Shown here in pieces: positions 15,984 to 24,513 of a DNA stretch of 35,977 bases. The DNA is from Paenibacillus albiflavus (GTDB lineage Bacteria > Bacillota > Bacilli > Paenibacillales > NBRC-103111). The notes below the pieces were generated by a model. The model saw only the letters and a program-made list of their open reading frames with translations, made no database searches and was not told the DNA's origin. The position numbers and the translations under genes are program-made. The DNA lies in NCBI RefSeq assembly GCF_004344915.1, contig NZ_SKFG01000030.1, positions 1-35,977 of the forward strand. Direction: 5' to 3'. Each line of letters begins with the position of its first letter. Within the stretch, counting starts at the first letter, position 1.

Positions 15984-16922
15984 TTACTCCATTTCTATAC
16001 GTAATTGATTAATAACAAGATTCATATCAGCAGGCAGCTCCGCTGCAAATTCAATCCACTGTCTGGTGCTAGGATGGGTAAAACCAAGTTTATACGCATG
16101 AAGGGCTTGTCTACTTATTGTTTGCTCAATCTGCTCGGCAAGCTCCTGATACTGACTTAATTGATACATCTTGTCTCCCACTAGTGGATGTCCGATATGC
16201 TTCATATGCACACGAATTTGATGCGTTCTGCCTGTTTCCAACTGAATCCTGACAAGCGTAACTTGTCCAAATCGCGCTTCCACCTCATAGTGCGTGACGG
16301 CATGATAGCCAGTAGGTGTTACAATTCGCATATGCGGCGTTTCAGGATCACGGTCAATTGGACCCTCGATCGTCCCTTTATCGGCTTCAACATTACCGTA
16401 AACGAGCGCCAGATACTCTTTATGAATCGTATGCGCGATCATCTGCTCCGAAATTTGCTGATGCACATAGGCGTTTTTGGCAATGGCAAGCACGCCTGAT
16501 GTTTCCTGATCCAGACGGTGAATCGGGCGAAAGCGGAATCTCTCACCCTTACTTTGCCAATAGTGGACGACGCCATTTGCAATTGTATTAATATAATGAC
16601 CATGCGTAGGATGAACGATCATCCCTGCTTGTTTGTTCACGATTAATAAATCCTGATCTTCATACAGGAACTCAAGCGGTAATTCTTGCGGCATGATATC
16701 GTCCGATTCCTCACGTTCCATGCGAACCTCGACGAGATCGCCCGCTTGCACATGCACAGAGATATACTTGCGCTCCCCATTTACCATAATCCCTTGCTCC
16801 GTCAGCTTCACACGGGATAGCAGCTTGCGTGATACACCTAATCTTTTTTGCAGAATGGTTTTGAGTATAAAGCCATCCTCTTCAGGAGGCACTACGTATT
16901 GTAGCGGTTCATAGTAGCTCAT
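15984..16922 (-). CDS. RluA-family RNA pseudouridine synthase
   Basis: A 312-residue enzyme that isomerises uridine to pseudouridine in ribosomal or transfer RNA. Residues about 15-68 form an S4-like RNA-binding domain (KTILQKRLGVSRKLLSRVKL, IMVNGERK). The catalytic block is RPIHRLDQETSGVLAIAKN with the nucleophile D138. GRTHQIRVHMKHIGHPLVGD near residues 227-246 is the conserved motif III region. Length is normal for the family. The particular RNA target (RluB/C/D-like or YjbO/YlyB-like) cannot be read from the sequence. The gene overlaps the end of the adenosyltransferase gene by four bases (ATGA), so it is translated as part of the cobalamin superoperon although it has no obvious role there. 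Confidence 0.92.
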   Translation of the reverse strand: MSYYEPLQYVVPPEEDGFILKTILQKRLGVSRKLLSRVKLTEQGIMVNGERKYISVHVQAGDLVEVRMEREESDDIMPQELPLEFLYEDQDLLIVNKQAGMIVHPTHGHYINTIANGVVHYWQSKGERFRFRPIHRLDQETSGVLAIAKNAYVHQQISEQMIAHTIHKEYLALVYGNVEADKGTIEGPIDRDPETPHMRIVTPTGYHAVTHYEVEARFGQVTLVRIQLETGRTHQIRVHMKHIGHPLVGDKMYQLSQYQELAEQIEQTISRQALHAYKLGFTHPSTRQWIEFAAELPADMNLVINQLRIEME

Positions 16923-17491
16923 GATTTGGACCTAAACACCTCAGCAGAACGAATATATTCCACATCTGTCTGACCTTCTCTTAAGTTTGCCGTACGAGCG
17001 ATAGTAAAGAACAGATCGGATAATCGATTTAAGTAGCGCAGCACCTCAGGATTAATTTCCTGCTCACGAGCAAGCGTCACCACTCTGCGTTCTGCACGTC
17101 TACATACAGTTCGACAAATATGCAAAGCAGAAGATGCACTGCTTCCCCCCGGCAGAATAAATCTAGTAAGATCTGGCGTTTCAGCATCGTACTTATCAAT
17201 CCACGGTTCAAGCGCCTCTACCATTGCTGCCGTAACTTTAAAGGGATGCTTTTCCGTTTCTTTCAACTTCGCTAAATCCGATCCACAATCAAATAGTTCA
17301 TGCTGTATCTGCAGCAAATCTTCAAGCAGATCACCGAATTTCTCGGGATTCATCAGGCTCATCGCTTGCCCTACAAAACAATTCAGCTCATCCACCGTTC
17401 CATAAGCCTCAACTCGAATATCATCTTTATTCACACGACCGCCAATGACACTTGTCTGGCCTTTATCCCCTGTGCGTGTATATATTTTCAT
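16919..17491 (-). CDS. yvqK: PduO-type cob(I)yrinic acid a,c-diamide adenosyltransferase
   Basis: A 190-residue PduO-type ATP:corrinoid adenosyltransferase that transfers the 5'-deoxyadenosyl group of ATP to cob(I)alamin or its precursors. The N-terminus is diagnostic: KIYTRTGDKGQTSVIGG forms the ATP-binding loop and VEAYGTVDELNCFVG follows. The C-terminal helical part has CRRAERRVVTLA and YLNRLSDLFFTIART. The ATG at 17491 is nine bases after GGGGG and only four bases after the cobQ stop region, so it belongs to the riboswitch-controlled run. It supplies the adenosyl form needed by CobQ, CobU and CobS and by the final coenzyme. Confidence 0.93.
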   Translation of the reverse strand: MKIYTRTGDKGQTSVIGGRVNKDDIRVEAYGTVDELNCFVGQAMSLMNPEKFGDLLEDLLQIQHELFDCGSDLAKLKETEKHPFKVTAAMVEALEPWIDKYDAETPDLTRFILPGGSSASSALHICRTVCRRAERRVVTLAREQEINPEVLRYLNRLSDLFFTIARTANLREGQTDVEYIRSAEVFRSKS

Positions 17492-17495
17492 CCGA

Positions 17496-19055
17496 TTAAT
17501 CCCCCGTTCCCTTTGCAGGATCTGATAATCCTATCATAGTATAAATATGCGCCAAGTCCAAATGCTGTCTCATATGCGAGGCTAATCTGTCAAAAGCTTG
17601 CTCTCGTTTCTCTTTGAATCTTAAATTCGCTTCAAGCGGGCTTAATCCCTTATGCTTCCTCAGCTTATTCAGCCACTGTCGGCGTAGATCATCATTATGG
17701 AGAATACCATGGATGTACGTTCCCCATATGCGTCCATCATCGACTGAAGCACCTTCAGAAGCCTGATCAATGATAAAAGGATGTAGTGTCTCTTCTTCGA
17801 ACTCTGTCTGTCCCATGTGAATCTCATATCCGTCGATCGCAACAGGCTCTGACGTAAATAGTGTTGAAGTACCTCTTACTCGTACGGTTCGTTTGGTTTC
17901 GGCAAAAGTGGTGATTGCAGGAAATACACCTAGTCCGAAATACTCCGTTTCATTCGACTCCACTTGATTTGGATCAAGCAGCTTGCGACCTAGCATCTGG
18001 TACCCACCGCAAATCCCAATCACATGCCCACCTTGCTCAAACATATATTCGAGCAGCAGCTTCTGCATGCCTGAACTGCGTAAATATCGTAAATCCTCTG
18101 TCGTATTCTTGCTTCCCGGTATAATAATCGCATCCGGATTGCCCCATTCGCCGGGATGTGAAATATAACGAACTTGGACATCTTCTTCTTCATAGAGGGG
18201 GTCAATATCGGTAAAATTGGATATGCGAGGGAAGCGAATGACGGCTATATCCAAAGGCTTATCGGAGGAAGGATCTGATGGCGACTGGCGGTTAATCTGC
18301 CTTTTGGAATCGAGAGAGGCTGAATCTTCATCTTCAATGCCCAACATCGGCAAGTATGGAATCACCCCTAGAACGGGTTTACCCGTACGTGCTTCGAGCC
18401 AATCAAGACCAGGTTGCAGCAAAGTAACGTCCCCACGGAATTTATTAATAATAAATCCCTGCACTCGTGCTCGCTCTTCCTCTGTCAGAATTTCGAGTGT
18501 ACCGACAATCGAAGCAAACACGCCTCCACGATCAATATCCGCAACAAGTACTGCTGGCGCTTCTCCCCATGCCGCTGCCCGCATGTTCACGATGTCATTG
18601 TCCTTTAGATTTACTTCCGCAGGACTGCCTGCACCTTCCATCACCACAATTTCTACCTGTTCTCTTAAACGATGGATCGCCTCTTTAACAATGCCCTCAG
18701 CCTTGGGCAAATAATCCTCCCGATACGTTCTAGCGTTAAAATCAGCAACTGGAACCCCGTGGACAATCGTTTGTGAGGTCATATCCCCCTTCGGCTTTAA
18801 GAGAATCGGATTCATATCCGTCGTCGCTTGAATCTGACAGGCGTCTGCCTGAACGCCTTGAGCTCGTCCAATCTCCTTGCCATCTATCGTTACATATGAA
18901 TTGTTCGACATATTCTGCGACTTAAAAGGAGCTACCTTCCAACCATCCTCATGAAAAATGCGACATAGCCCTGTCGTCACGATGCTTTTGCCTACATCAG
19001 AGCTTGTCCCTAAAATCATGATCGTTCGAGCCTTGTTAGGTGTTGCCATATTCAT
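17496..19055 (-). CDS. cobQ: Cobyric acid synthase (CobQ/CbiP)
   Basis: A 519-residue ATP-dependent glutamine amidotransferase that amidates positions b, d, e and g of adenosylcobyrinic acid a,c-diamide to give cobyric acid. The N-terminal ATPase domain starts IMILGTSSDVGKSIVTTGLCRIF (P-loop) and continues with FKSQNMSNNSYVT and MEGAGSPAEVNL. The C-terminal class I glutaminase domain has GSKNTTEDLRYLR and the nucleophile cysteine in HVIGICGGYQMLG, with the histidine in TYIHGILHND. Length is normal. ATG at 19055 follows AAGGAG by eleven bases; ATG at 19049 is also possible. Confidence 0.96.
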   Translation of the reverse strand: MNMATPNKARTIMILGTSSDVGKSIVTTGLCRIFHEDGWKVAPFKSQNMSNNSYVTIDGKEIGRAQGVQADACQIQATTDMNPILLKPKGDMTSQTIVHGVPVADFNARTYREDYLPKAEGIVKEAIHRLREQVEIVVMEGAGSPAEVNLKDNDIVNMRAAAWGEAPAVLVADIDRGGVFASIVGTLEILTEEERARVQGFIINKFRGDVTLLQPGLDWLEARTGKPVLGVIPYLPMLGIEDEDSASLDSKRQINRQSPSDPSSDKPLDIAVIRFPRISNFTDIDPLYEEEDVQVRYISHPGEWGNPDAIIIPGSKNTTEDLRYLRSSGMQKLLLEYMFEQGGHVIGICGGYQMLGRKLLDPNQVESNETEYFGLGVFPAITTFAETKRTVRVRGTSTLFTSEPVAIDGYEIHMGQTEFEEETLHPFIIDQASEGASVDDGRIWGTYIHGILHNDDLRRQWLNKLRKHKGLSPLEANLRFKEKREQAFDRLASHMRQHLDLAHIYTMIGLSDPAKGTGD

Positions 19056-19070
19056 CCTTCAAACAGCTCC

Positions 19071-20171
19071 TTATTTCCGATTATCGTGTAGTATTTCTCT
19101 TAACGCCTGTACTAATCTTTCATTATCGGATCTTAAACGAATAGCAACTCTGCCATAGAGATTATTAAGCCCGTTAAATAATGAGGCATCTCGTACCAAA
19201 ACACCCTTATGACCTAACTGCTGCTGCAATTGCTGAATCGTTAATCCCATTTGTTCATCTATTTTGAAGAGTAGAAAATTAACTTCACTTGCCGTAACCC
19301 GCAATCTGAGCGCTTCCAGCTGCTCGGTTAACCATAGGCGTTCTACCGATAACCATGCTTGTGTTCGGTTCGCATACTCGATATTCCGTCCATCTTGTGG
19401 ATCGAGCACAGCTTCACCAATGGCTTGCGCCAGAAAATTCACACTCCACGCCACTTTACGCTCTCTTAATCTACCGATTAAATCCGGGTGAGCGACCATG
19501 AAGCCAAGCCTAATCCCGGGGATCGTATAAAATTTCGTCATCGAACGAATCACAAATAAATTCGGCTCAGCTGCAGCTCGGCGAATCTGGCTAACATTCC
19601 ATTCGTCAGGCAAAAAATCGATAAAAGCCTCATCTAATATCAAAGGGTGATGATTTTCCATGATCTGATCAATAATTGGCCTTGGTACTAGCTTGCCAGT
19701 TGGATTATTCGGATGACCCAAGAAGATCAGATCGGTTCTGCTGATCGCTTGCTCAATCTCTGTCGATTGCAGAGTAAAATCATGTTCTTCAGAGAGTGGA
19801 ATCGAATAAATTTTGCCCTCCGCATGTCGCACCGCATCTTCATATTCCGTGAAACTAGGACGAGCAAGTCCCGTCACCTTGGGACTAATCTCACGCACGA
19901 GCAAATCAATCAACTCAGCGGCCCCATTGCCGATGAGTATGCTTGCTTCGGGAATATCATAATAGCTGGCTATCGCATGTACCAGATCGCGTGAAGCAGG
20001 ATCCGGATAACGGATAACATCCGCCCACTTCGTCTTGATAATCTCTTCAATCACCTCTGGCGGTCCAAGAGGATTCATATTCGCAGAGAAGTCTACAAAC
20101 TGCTCTTTCGCTAGCCCGAACGCTTCCTCAGCCGTCCGAATATCGCCACCATGCCCATATCGTTCAAGCAT
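19071..20171 (-). CDS. cobD: Threonine-phosphate decarboxylase (CobD)
   Basis: A 366-residue PLP-dependent class I/II aminotransferase-fold enzyme that decarboxylates L-threonine phosphate to (R)-1-amino-2-propanol phosphate, the linker attached to cobyric acid. The start RYGHGGDIRTAEEAFG and FSANMNPLGPP are typical of CobD. HPNNPTGKLV and LDEAFIDFLPDE are PLP-domain blocks, and the Schiff-base lysine is K213 in RSMTKFYTIPGIRLGF. These features distinguish it from histidinol-phosphate aminotransferase, its closest relative, though only by sequence flavour and context. It sits between cobS and cobQ in the cobalamin run. Confidence 0.92.
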   Translation of the reverse strand: MLERYGHGGDIRTAEEAFGLAKEQFVDFSANMNPLGPPEVIEEIIKTKWADVIRYPDPASRDLVHAIASYYDIPEASILIGNGAAELIDLLVREISPKVTGLARPSFTEYEDAVRHAEGKIYSIPLSEEHDFTLQSTEIEQAISRTDLIFLGHPNNPTGKLVPRPIIDQIMENHHPLILDEAFIDFLPDEWNVSQIRRAAAEPNLFVIRSMTKFYTIPGIRLGFMVAHPDLIGRLRERKVAWSVNFLAQAIGEAVLDPQDGRNIEYANRTQAWLSVERLWLTEQLEALRLRVTASEVNFLLFKIDEQMGLTIQQLQQQLGHKGVLVRDASLFNGLNNLYGRVAIRLRSDNERLVQALREILHDNRK

Positions 20172-20190
20172 ATGTAAGCCTCCTAACCAA

Positions 20191-21012
20191 TTACATCATG
20201 AAATGGTAATAAGATACAACGATCATAAGTCCTGCTAACTCAACTAATTCATTAAGTGTCCCATAAGTATCGCCAGTTTGACCGCCTAGCTTGCGAGCGA
20301 TATAAACCCCAGCAGCTAAACCAATCAACAGCATGCCGCCAACAACTAATAGCATTAGTCGCCATTGATCAGAGAATCCATTCATTAGCAACACATCGTA
20401 TATAATTAAACTTAGCAAAGTACTCACTACTGCCCCGTAAATCACATAACGAATAGGCGTTCCTTTAAACATGCTGCCCATACCAGCATTTATGCGAGCA
20501 TAAGGCCAGATTGTAATGGCAGCCGTGATAAACCACCGACTCCAAATCGGAATGATCAGTAGACTGACCAGCAGACCCATTCGATTCTCTGTAACAACCA
20601 TATAGATCAACGAAAATTTCATTAACAGATATAATACGCAGACGATAACGCCCATCGCGCCCACTCGACTGTCTTTCATAATTTCAAGCATTCGCTCTCG
20701 ACTTCGATGACTAAGAATGCCATCAGCCGTATCCATTAAGCCATCCAGATGCAGTCCGCCTGTTAACGCAATCCAACCAATAAGGATAAGTATAGAGGCA
20801 GGAAGCGCAGGCAATATAGCTTCGCTAACATAAGAAATGGCATATAACAATAATCCAATCACACCGCCAACAAGCGGATAGAAAGGTACACTTCGTTTAA
20901 AAACCTGTTCATCATAATGAATCTCGATGGGGACAGGGATTCGCGATAGAAACTGAAAAGCCGATATAAGACCATGCAGCCATTTGGTCATCGGATGATG
21001 AGCATTGCCCAT
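20191..21012 (-). CDS. cobS: Adenosylcobinamide-GDP ribazoletransferase (cobalamin synthase CobS)
   Basis: A 273-residue membrane enzyme that joins adenosylcobinamide-GDP with alpha-ribazole (phosphate) to complete the lower nucleotide loop. It shows FLSRIPVP near the N-terminus and the conserved acidic motif TGGLHLDGLMDTADG with KDSRVGAMG after it, embedded in about six or seven hydrophobic helices. The start at 21012 is supported by GGGAGG nine bases upstream and gives a 25-base overlap with cbiB; the later ATG at 20991 would give a four-base overlap but has no ribosome binding site. Confidence 0.95.
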   Translation of the reverse strand: MGNAHHPMTKWLHGLISAFQFLSRIPVPIEIHYDEQVFKRSVPFYPLVGGVIGLLLYAISYVSEAILPALPASILILIGWIALTGGLHLDGLMDTADGILSHRSRERMLEIMKDSRVGAMGVIVCVLYLLMKFSLIYMVVTENRMGLLVSLLIIPIWSRWFITAAITIWPYARINAGMGSMFKGTPIRYVIYGAVVSTLLSLIIYDVLLMNGFSDQWRLMLLVVGGMLLIGLAAGVYIARKLGGQTGDTYGTLNELVELAGLMIVVSYYHFMM

Positions 21013-21974
21013 ATCAATAATCCTCCCATCACAACATAAACAGTACCGTATAGCATTCGAACAGTTAGGACAATATCATCTGCATTCCGTTCTCTAAGCG
21101 GCCAACCTAATCTAGCACGCTCACTAACAACGCCGCCATAAATATTGCACCCGCCTAGCTCAATGCCAATCGCTCCAGCAACTGCCGATTCGGGTATTCC
21201 GCTATTCGGACTCGGATGCTTGCGAGCGAAAGTAATAATGGAACGAAAACCACGAACAGCTGATAGCTTTCTATCAATCAAAGCTACAATTAATAGCAGA
21301 ACCCCTGTAAGTCGCGCTGGAATCCAGTTCATGACATCATCCCATCTGGCAGATGCTCGTCCAAAATAGAGGTAGCGCTCGTTCCGATAGCCGACCATCG
21401 AATCAAGCGTATTACTTGCTCTGTATAGCATAGCAAAAGGCGCTCCGCCTAGCAAAGCAAAGAACAATGGAGAAATAACGGCATCGACAATATTTTCTGC
21501 CACGGTTTCCACGACTGCTCTCGTAAGCTCTCCTTCTGGCAAATCCTTCGTATCCCTACCTACAATATAGCCCGTATATTTACGCGCATCCTCCATATGA
21601 CCAGATCGAATTGGCTTTAACACCTGATAAGCTGCCTGCTTAAGACCTTTAACGGCAATCGTCGAAGCAATGAACCACACACTGATCGCATAACCGAGCC
21701 AAGGGTGAATCCATGCTGCCATAGCGACAATCCCCCATAATGCAAGTCCGCTAAAAATCGTAATTGTTACAGTTAGCATGACACCTCTCCACAATTTTGC
21801 CCGAGAGGAAAGTACAGTCTCTTTAGACGTCAAAAGCCGCTTCTCCAGCAAGCTAATGCAGCGACCGATCAGAATAACGGGGTGAGTAGGCCAACTCGGA
21901 TCGCCAATGATTAGATCTAGGAGTATTGCGGCTATAACAATCCATATGATTTCGATAAAAGAATAAAAAAGCAA
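20988..21974 (-). CDS. cbiB: Adenosylcobinamide-phosphate synthase (CbiB)
   Basis: A 328-residue integral membrane protein that attaches aminopropanol (phosphate) to adenosylcobyric acid. Conserved blocks are visible: LLDLIIGDPSWPTHPVILIG, YIVGRDTKDLPEGELTRAVVETVAENIVDAVISPLFFALLGG and SPNSGIPESAVAGAIGIELGG. Only TTG (21974), directly after the cobU TAA, is available as a start near the usual N-terminus, and no strong ribosome binding site precedes it, so reinitiation after cobU is likely. The product is the substrate of CobU. Confidence 0.95.
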   Translation of the reverse strand: MLFYSFIEIIWIVIAAILLDLIIGDPSWPTHPVILIGRCISLLEKRLLTSKETVLSSRAKLWRGVMLTVTITIFSGLALWGIVAMAAWIHPWLGYAISVWFIASTIAVKGLKQAAYQVLKPIRSGHMEDARKYTGYIVGRDTKDLPEGELTRAVVETVAENIVDAVISPLFFALLGGAPFAMLYRASNTLDSMVGYRNERYLYFGRASARWDDVMNWIPARLTGVLLLIVALIDRKLSAVRGFRSIITFARKHPSPNSGIPESAVAGAIGIELGGCNIYGGVVSERARLGWPLRERNADDIVLTVRMLYGTVYVVMGGLLIWAMLIIR

Positions 21975-22601
21975 TTACAACAGCTCGCTTTCTTCCAGCC
22001 TATACGCCAAGCTTCGCAGCTCAATCGGAATACCTGCGGTGACGAGGAACACCTGCGAGCAGATAGAGGCGAGCTGTTGGTTTAGTCTGCCGGCAAGATC
22101 TCGGAATTGCCGGCCTAGCTTGGTGACGGGCACGATGCCGTCACCGACCTCGTTCGTGACGAGGATGAGCGGATAAGGGTAGGATGCCACAGCATCCACC
22201 AAATCCGCGATCATCGCCGTCACGGCGGCTTCTGCCTCCGGCTGATCTTCGTGCCGGAGCAATTGATTGGACAGCCACAGCGTGAGGCAGTCCACAAGCA
22301 CCACCGTTCGCTCCGCGCCAGCGGCTTCCTTACCTGCTTCGCTCCGCTCACGGTTCCCCTGTTCACCGCCGCTTCCCAGCTCACGTAGCAGCCCCGCTAG
22401 CGCATACGGCTCCTCCCGTGTTGTCCACGGGAAGGTACCGCTGCTTCGCTGCTGCTGATGCAAAGAGATGCGTTCGCGCATCTCTTCATCATAGATCTGG
22501 GCTGTAGCAATGTACAGCCCTACGGTTCCCCGCTTCGCTGCGAGCCGCTCAGCGAATGAACTTTTGCCGCTGCGTGCGCCACCTGTTACCAGTATCGCCA
22601 T
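21975..22601 (-). CDS. cobU: Bifunctional adenosylcobinamide kinase/guanylyltransferase (CobU)
   Basis: A 208-residue enzyme that phosphorylates adenosylcobinamide and adds GMP to give adenosylcobinamide-GDP. The P-loop is GGARSGKSSFAERLA at residues 6-20; FPWTTREEPYAL, VLVDCLTLWLSNQLL and LVTNEVGDGIVP follow in the expected order. The family is normally about 180 residues. The excess comes from a stretch near residues 71-96 (ELGSGGEQGNRERSEAGKEA), which is rich in Gly, Glu and Ala. The gene, especially this part, is visibly richer in G and C than its neighbours. Catalytic blocks are intact. Confidence 0.93.
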   Translation of the reverse strand: MAILVTGGARSGKSSFAERLAAKRGTVGLYIATAQIYDEEMRERISLHQQQRSSGTFPWTTREEPYALAGLLRELGSGGEQGNRERSEAGKEAAGAERTVVLVDCLTLWLSNQLLRHEDQPEAEAAVTAMIADLVDAVASYPYPLILVTNEVGDGIVPVTKLGRQFRDLAGRLNQQLASICSQVFLVTAGIPIELRSLAYRLEESELL

Positions 22602-22659
22602 GCTTCAAAGCACTCCTTTGTACCAAATCATATTTTTACATTTTTAGGTATTTTTATCC

Positions 22660-23448
22660 TTACATTCCATTCAAGCCCGTCGGCTGCAGCAGGATTTGCG
22701 GAACACCGCTAGTTGGATGCTTCAGTACGATTGGCTCTGTCCCATACACCTGTTTAATCAATTCAGGCGAAATAATCTCTTCTGGTTTTCCATCTGCTAC
22801 AATTTGACCCTTGCTGACCATCATCAGACGCGTACAATATTGAGCTGCCAAATTCAAATCATGTAGTACAGCAACAACCGTCAGACCACATTCGACCTGC
22901 CACTGGTGGATGTAATCCATCATTTGAATTTGATAGGCAATGTCCAAATAGGTAGTAGGTTCATCGAGCAGAAGTAATAGAGGCTCCTGCGCCATTACTC
23001 TCCCAAGCGCAACTCGCTGCCTTTGGCCTCCACTTAGCGTATCAATTTTGCGATCCTCAATATCCTGCAATTGCAGATGCTCCATAATGCGATCTACAAG
23101 CTGATGTCCATTATTTGAATCATCTCCAAGCCAGTTCTGAAACGGATACCGTCCCATTTCGACGATCTCTCGTGTTGTAAAGCCTAATGACGGGAGCGCT
23201 TCTTGCTCCAGAACAGCAAGCCATCGCGCAATTTCCTTACGTGGATATTCGTGTACACGCTTCCCTCTGAGCTCGACGACACCTTGATCTACTCGTTCCA
23301 CACCTGAGAGCATGCGCAGTAAAGTCGATTTGCCGCTGCCATTTGGACCGATTAAGCCTATGAACTCCCCTTGCTGTATGTTAAAGCTGATATCATTCAA
23401 AACAACATGCGAATCATATGCCTTCGTGATATGGCTTAGCTTAATCAA
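22660..23448 (-). CDS. btuD: ABC transporter ATPase, corrinoid importer (BtuD-like)
   Basis: A 262-residue ATPase of the FecE/BtuD class. Walker A is GPNGSGKST at residues 34-42, the signature is LSGGQRQRV at 138-146, and Walker B with the catalytic glutamate is LLLLLDEPT near 157-165; the H-loop is VAVLHDLNLAAQYC. It would power uptake by the permease encoded just upstream. The class also serves iron siderophores and haem. Assignment to corrinoids rests on the riboswitch at the head of the operon and on the cob genes that follow, 58 bases downstream. Confidence 0.88.
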   Translation of the reverse strand: MIKLSHITKAYDSHVVLNDISFNIQQGEFIGLIGPNGSGKSTLLRMLSGVERVDQGVVELRGKRVHEYPRKEIARWLAVLEQEALPSLGFTTREIVEMGRYPFQNWLGDDSNNGHQLVDRIMEHLQLQDIEDRKIDTLSGGQRQRVALGRVMAQEPLLLLLDEPTTYLDIAYQIQMMDYIHQWQVECGLTVVAVLHDLNLAAQYCTRLMMVSKGQIVADGKPEEIISPELIKQVYGTEPIVLKHPTSGVPQILLQPTGLNGM

Positions 23449-23466
23449 TGTCCTTCCTCCTGTCTG

Positions 23467-24510
23467 TTATCCTTTTTTGCGTTTGCCCTGTTTCTGTTGA
23501 TGCAGTAAATAAGCGAAGAATGGTGCACCAATAAACGCTGTAACAACCCCTAGCGGAATTTCGGTTGGTGCCAGCACTGTTCGTGCTAACGTATCTGCCA
23601 AGAGAACATAAATACCTCCGCCGATCGCAGAAAGCGGAATGAGCAGCCTATAATCTGGCCCGACAATCATTCGGATGAGATGTGGAACAATTAAGCCTAC
23701 GAACCCAATTACACCTGATACCGAAACAGCTGCTGCTGTTAATAGTGTTGCAACGCATAAGACAATCAGCTTAGTCCTTTCTACATGCACACCCAAATGT
23801 GCTGCTTGACGCTCCCCTAATGAGAATAAGTTAAGCGATCTCGCATTACCAACTAGAATGATAAGACCAATTGCAAGATAGGGTCCAATGACCAAGGAGT
23901 ATTCCCAACCCCGCATCGTTAAAGAGCCCATTAACCAAAACATAATTTCATTAATCGTCTGTTTGGACATCGCTACAAGGAATGAAACGATAGCGCCTAA
24001 GAAGGCCTGTGTTACCACACCTGATAGAATCAATGTCTCCTTTTTCATCTGACCATTCTCTTGTGCCAGCTTCAATACGATCCAGAGCGTCATAATCCCA
24101 GTTATAAAAGCGACAATTGGTATTGTCCATTGACCGAATAAGGCATATTGAAGTCCAAAATAAATAAGAATGGCAGCACCAACTGATGAACCCGACGCAA
24201 CGCCTAATGTATATGGATCAGCTAGCGGGTTGCGCAATACGCCTTGAAATGCAGCACCTGCCACTGCCAAAGAAGCACCGACCAGAATACCGAGCACGAC
24301 GCGTGGAAATCGAACATTCATTATAATCTGTTCTGCAGAGCTATCCCAATCAGGTGTAATCCAATCTCCGACCATTGGAAGACGACTGATCATGATTCTC
24401 ACAATTTGAGAAGGTGACACATAGCTAGCACCTACGAAAATCGCTATAAAAATAGCAAGGAGCAGGAGCAGAACTCCTGCTCCTCCCCAAATTAATAGCT
24501 TTTTTTTCAT
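23467..24510 (-). CDS. btuC: ABC transporter permease, corrinoid importer (BtuC-like, FecCD family)
   Basis: A 347-residue FecCD-family permease with about ten membrane helices. Family hallmarks are VRFPRVVLGILVGASLAVAGAAFQGVLRNPLADPYTLGVASGSSVGA and VSVSGVIGFVGLIVPHLIRMIVGPDYR, which includes the coupling loop to the ATPase. The N-terminus starts with a lysine-rich MKKK before the first helix. It lies four bases from the stop of the binding protein gene. Substrate assignment follows from operon context. Confidence 0.88.
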   Translation of the reverse strand: MKKKLLIWGGAGVLLLLLAIFIAIFVGASYVSPSQIVRIMISRLPMVGDWITPDWDSSAEQIIMNVRFPRVVLGILVGASLAVAGAAFQGVLRNPLADPYTLGVASGSSVGAAILIYFGLQYALFGQWTIPIVAFITGIMTLWIVLKLAQENGQMKKETLILSGVVTQAFLGAIVSFLVAMSKQTINEIMFWLMGSLTMRGWEYSLVIGPYLAIGLIILVGNARSLNLFSLGERQAAHLGVHVERTKLIVLCVATLLTAAAVSVSGVIGFVGLIVPHLIRMIVGPDYRLLIPLSAIGGGIYVLLADTLARTVLAPTEIPLGVVTAFIGAPFFAYLLHQQKQGKRKKG

Positions 24511-24513
24511 CGA

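Noticed and set aside
18217-18714. 165-residue rightward frame
   Set aside because: Fully antisense to cobQ, with Ser/Arg-rich composition typical of a shadow frame.
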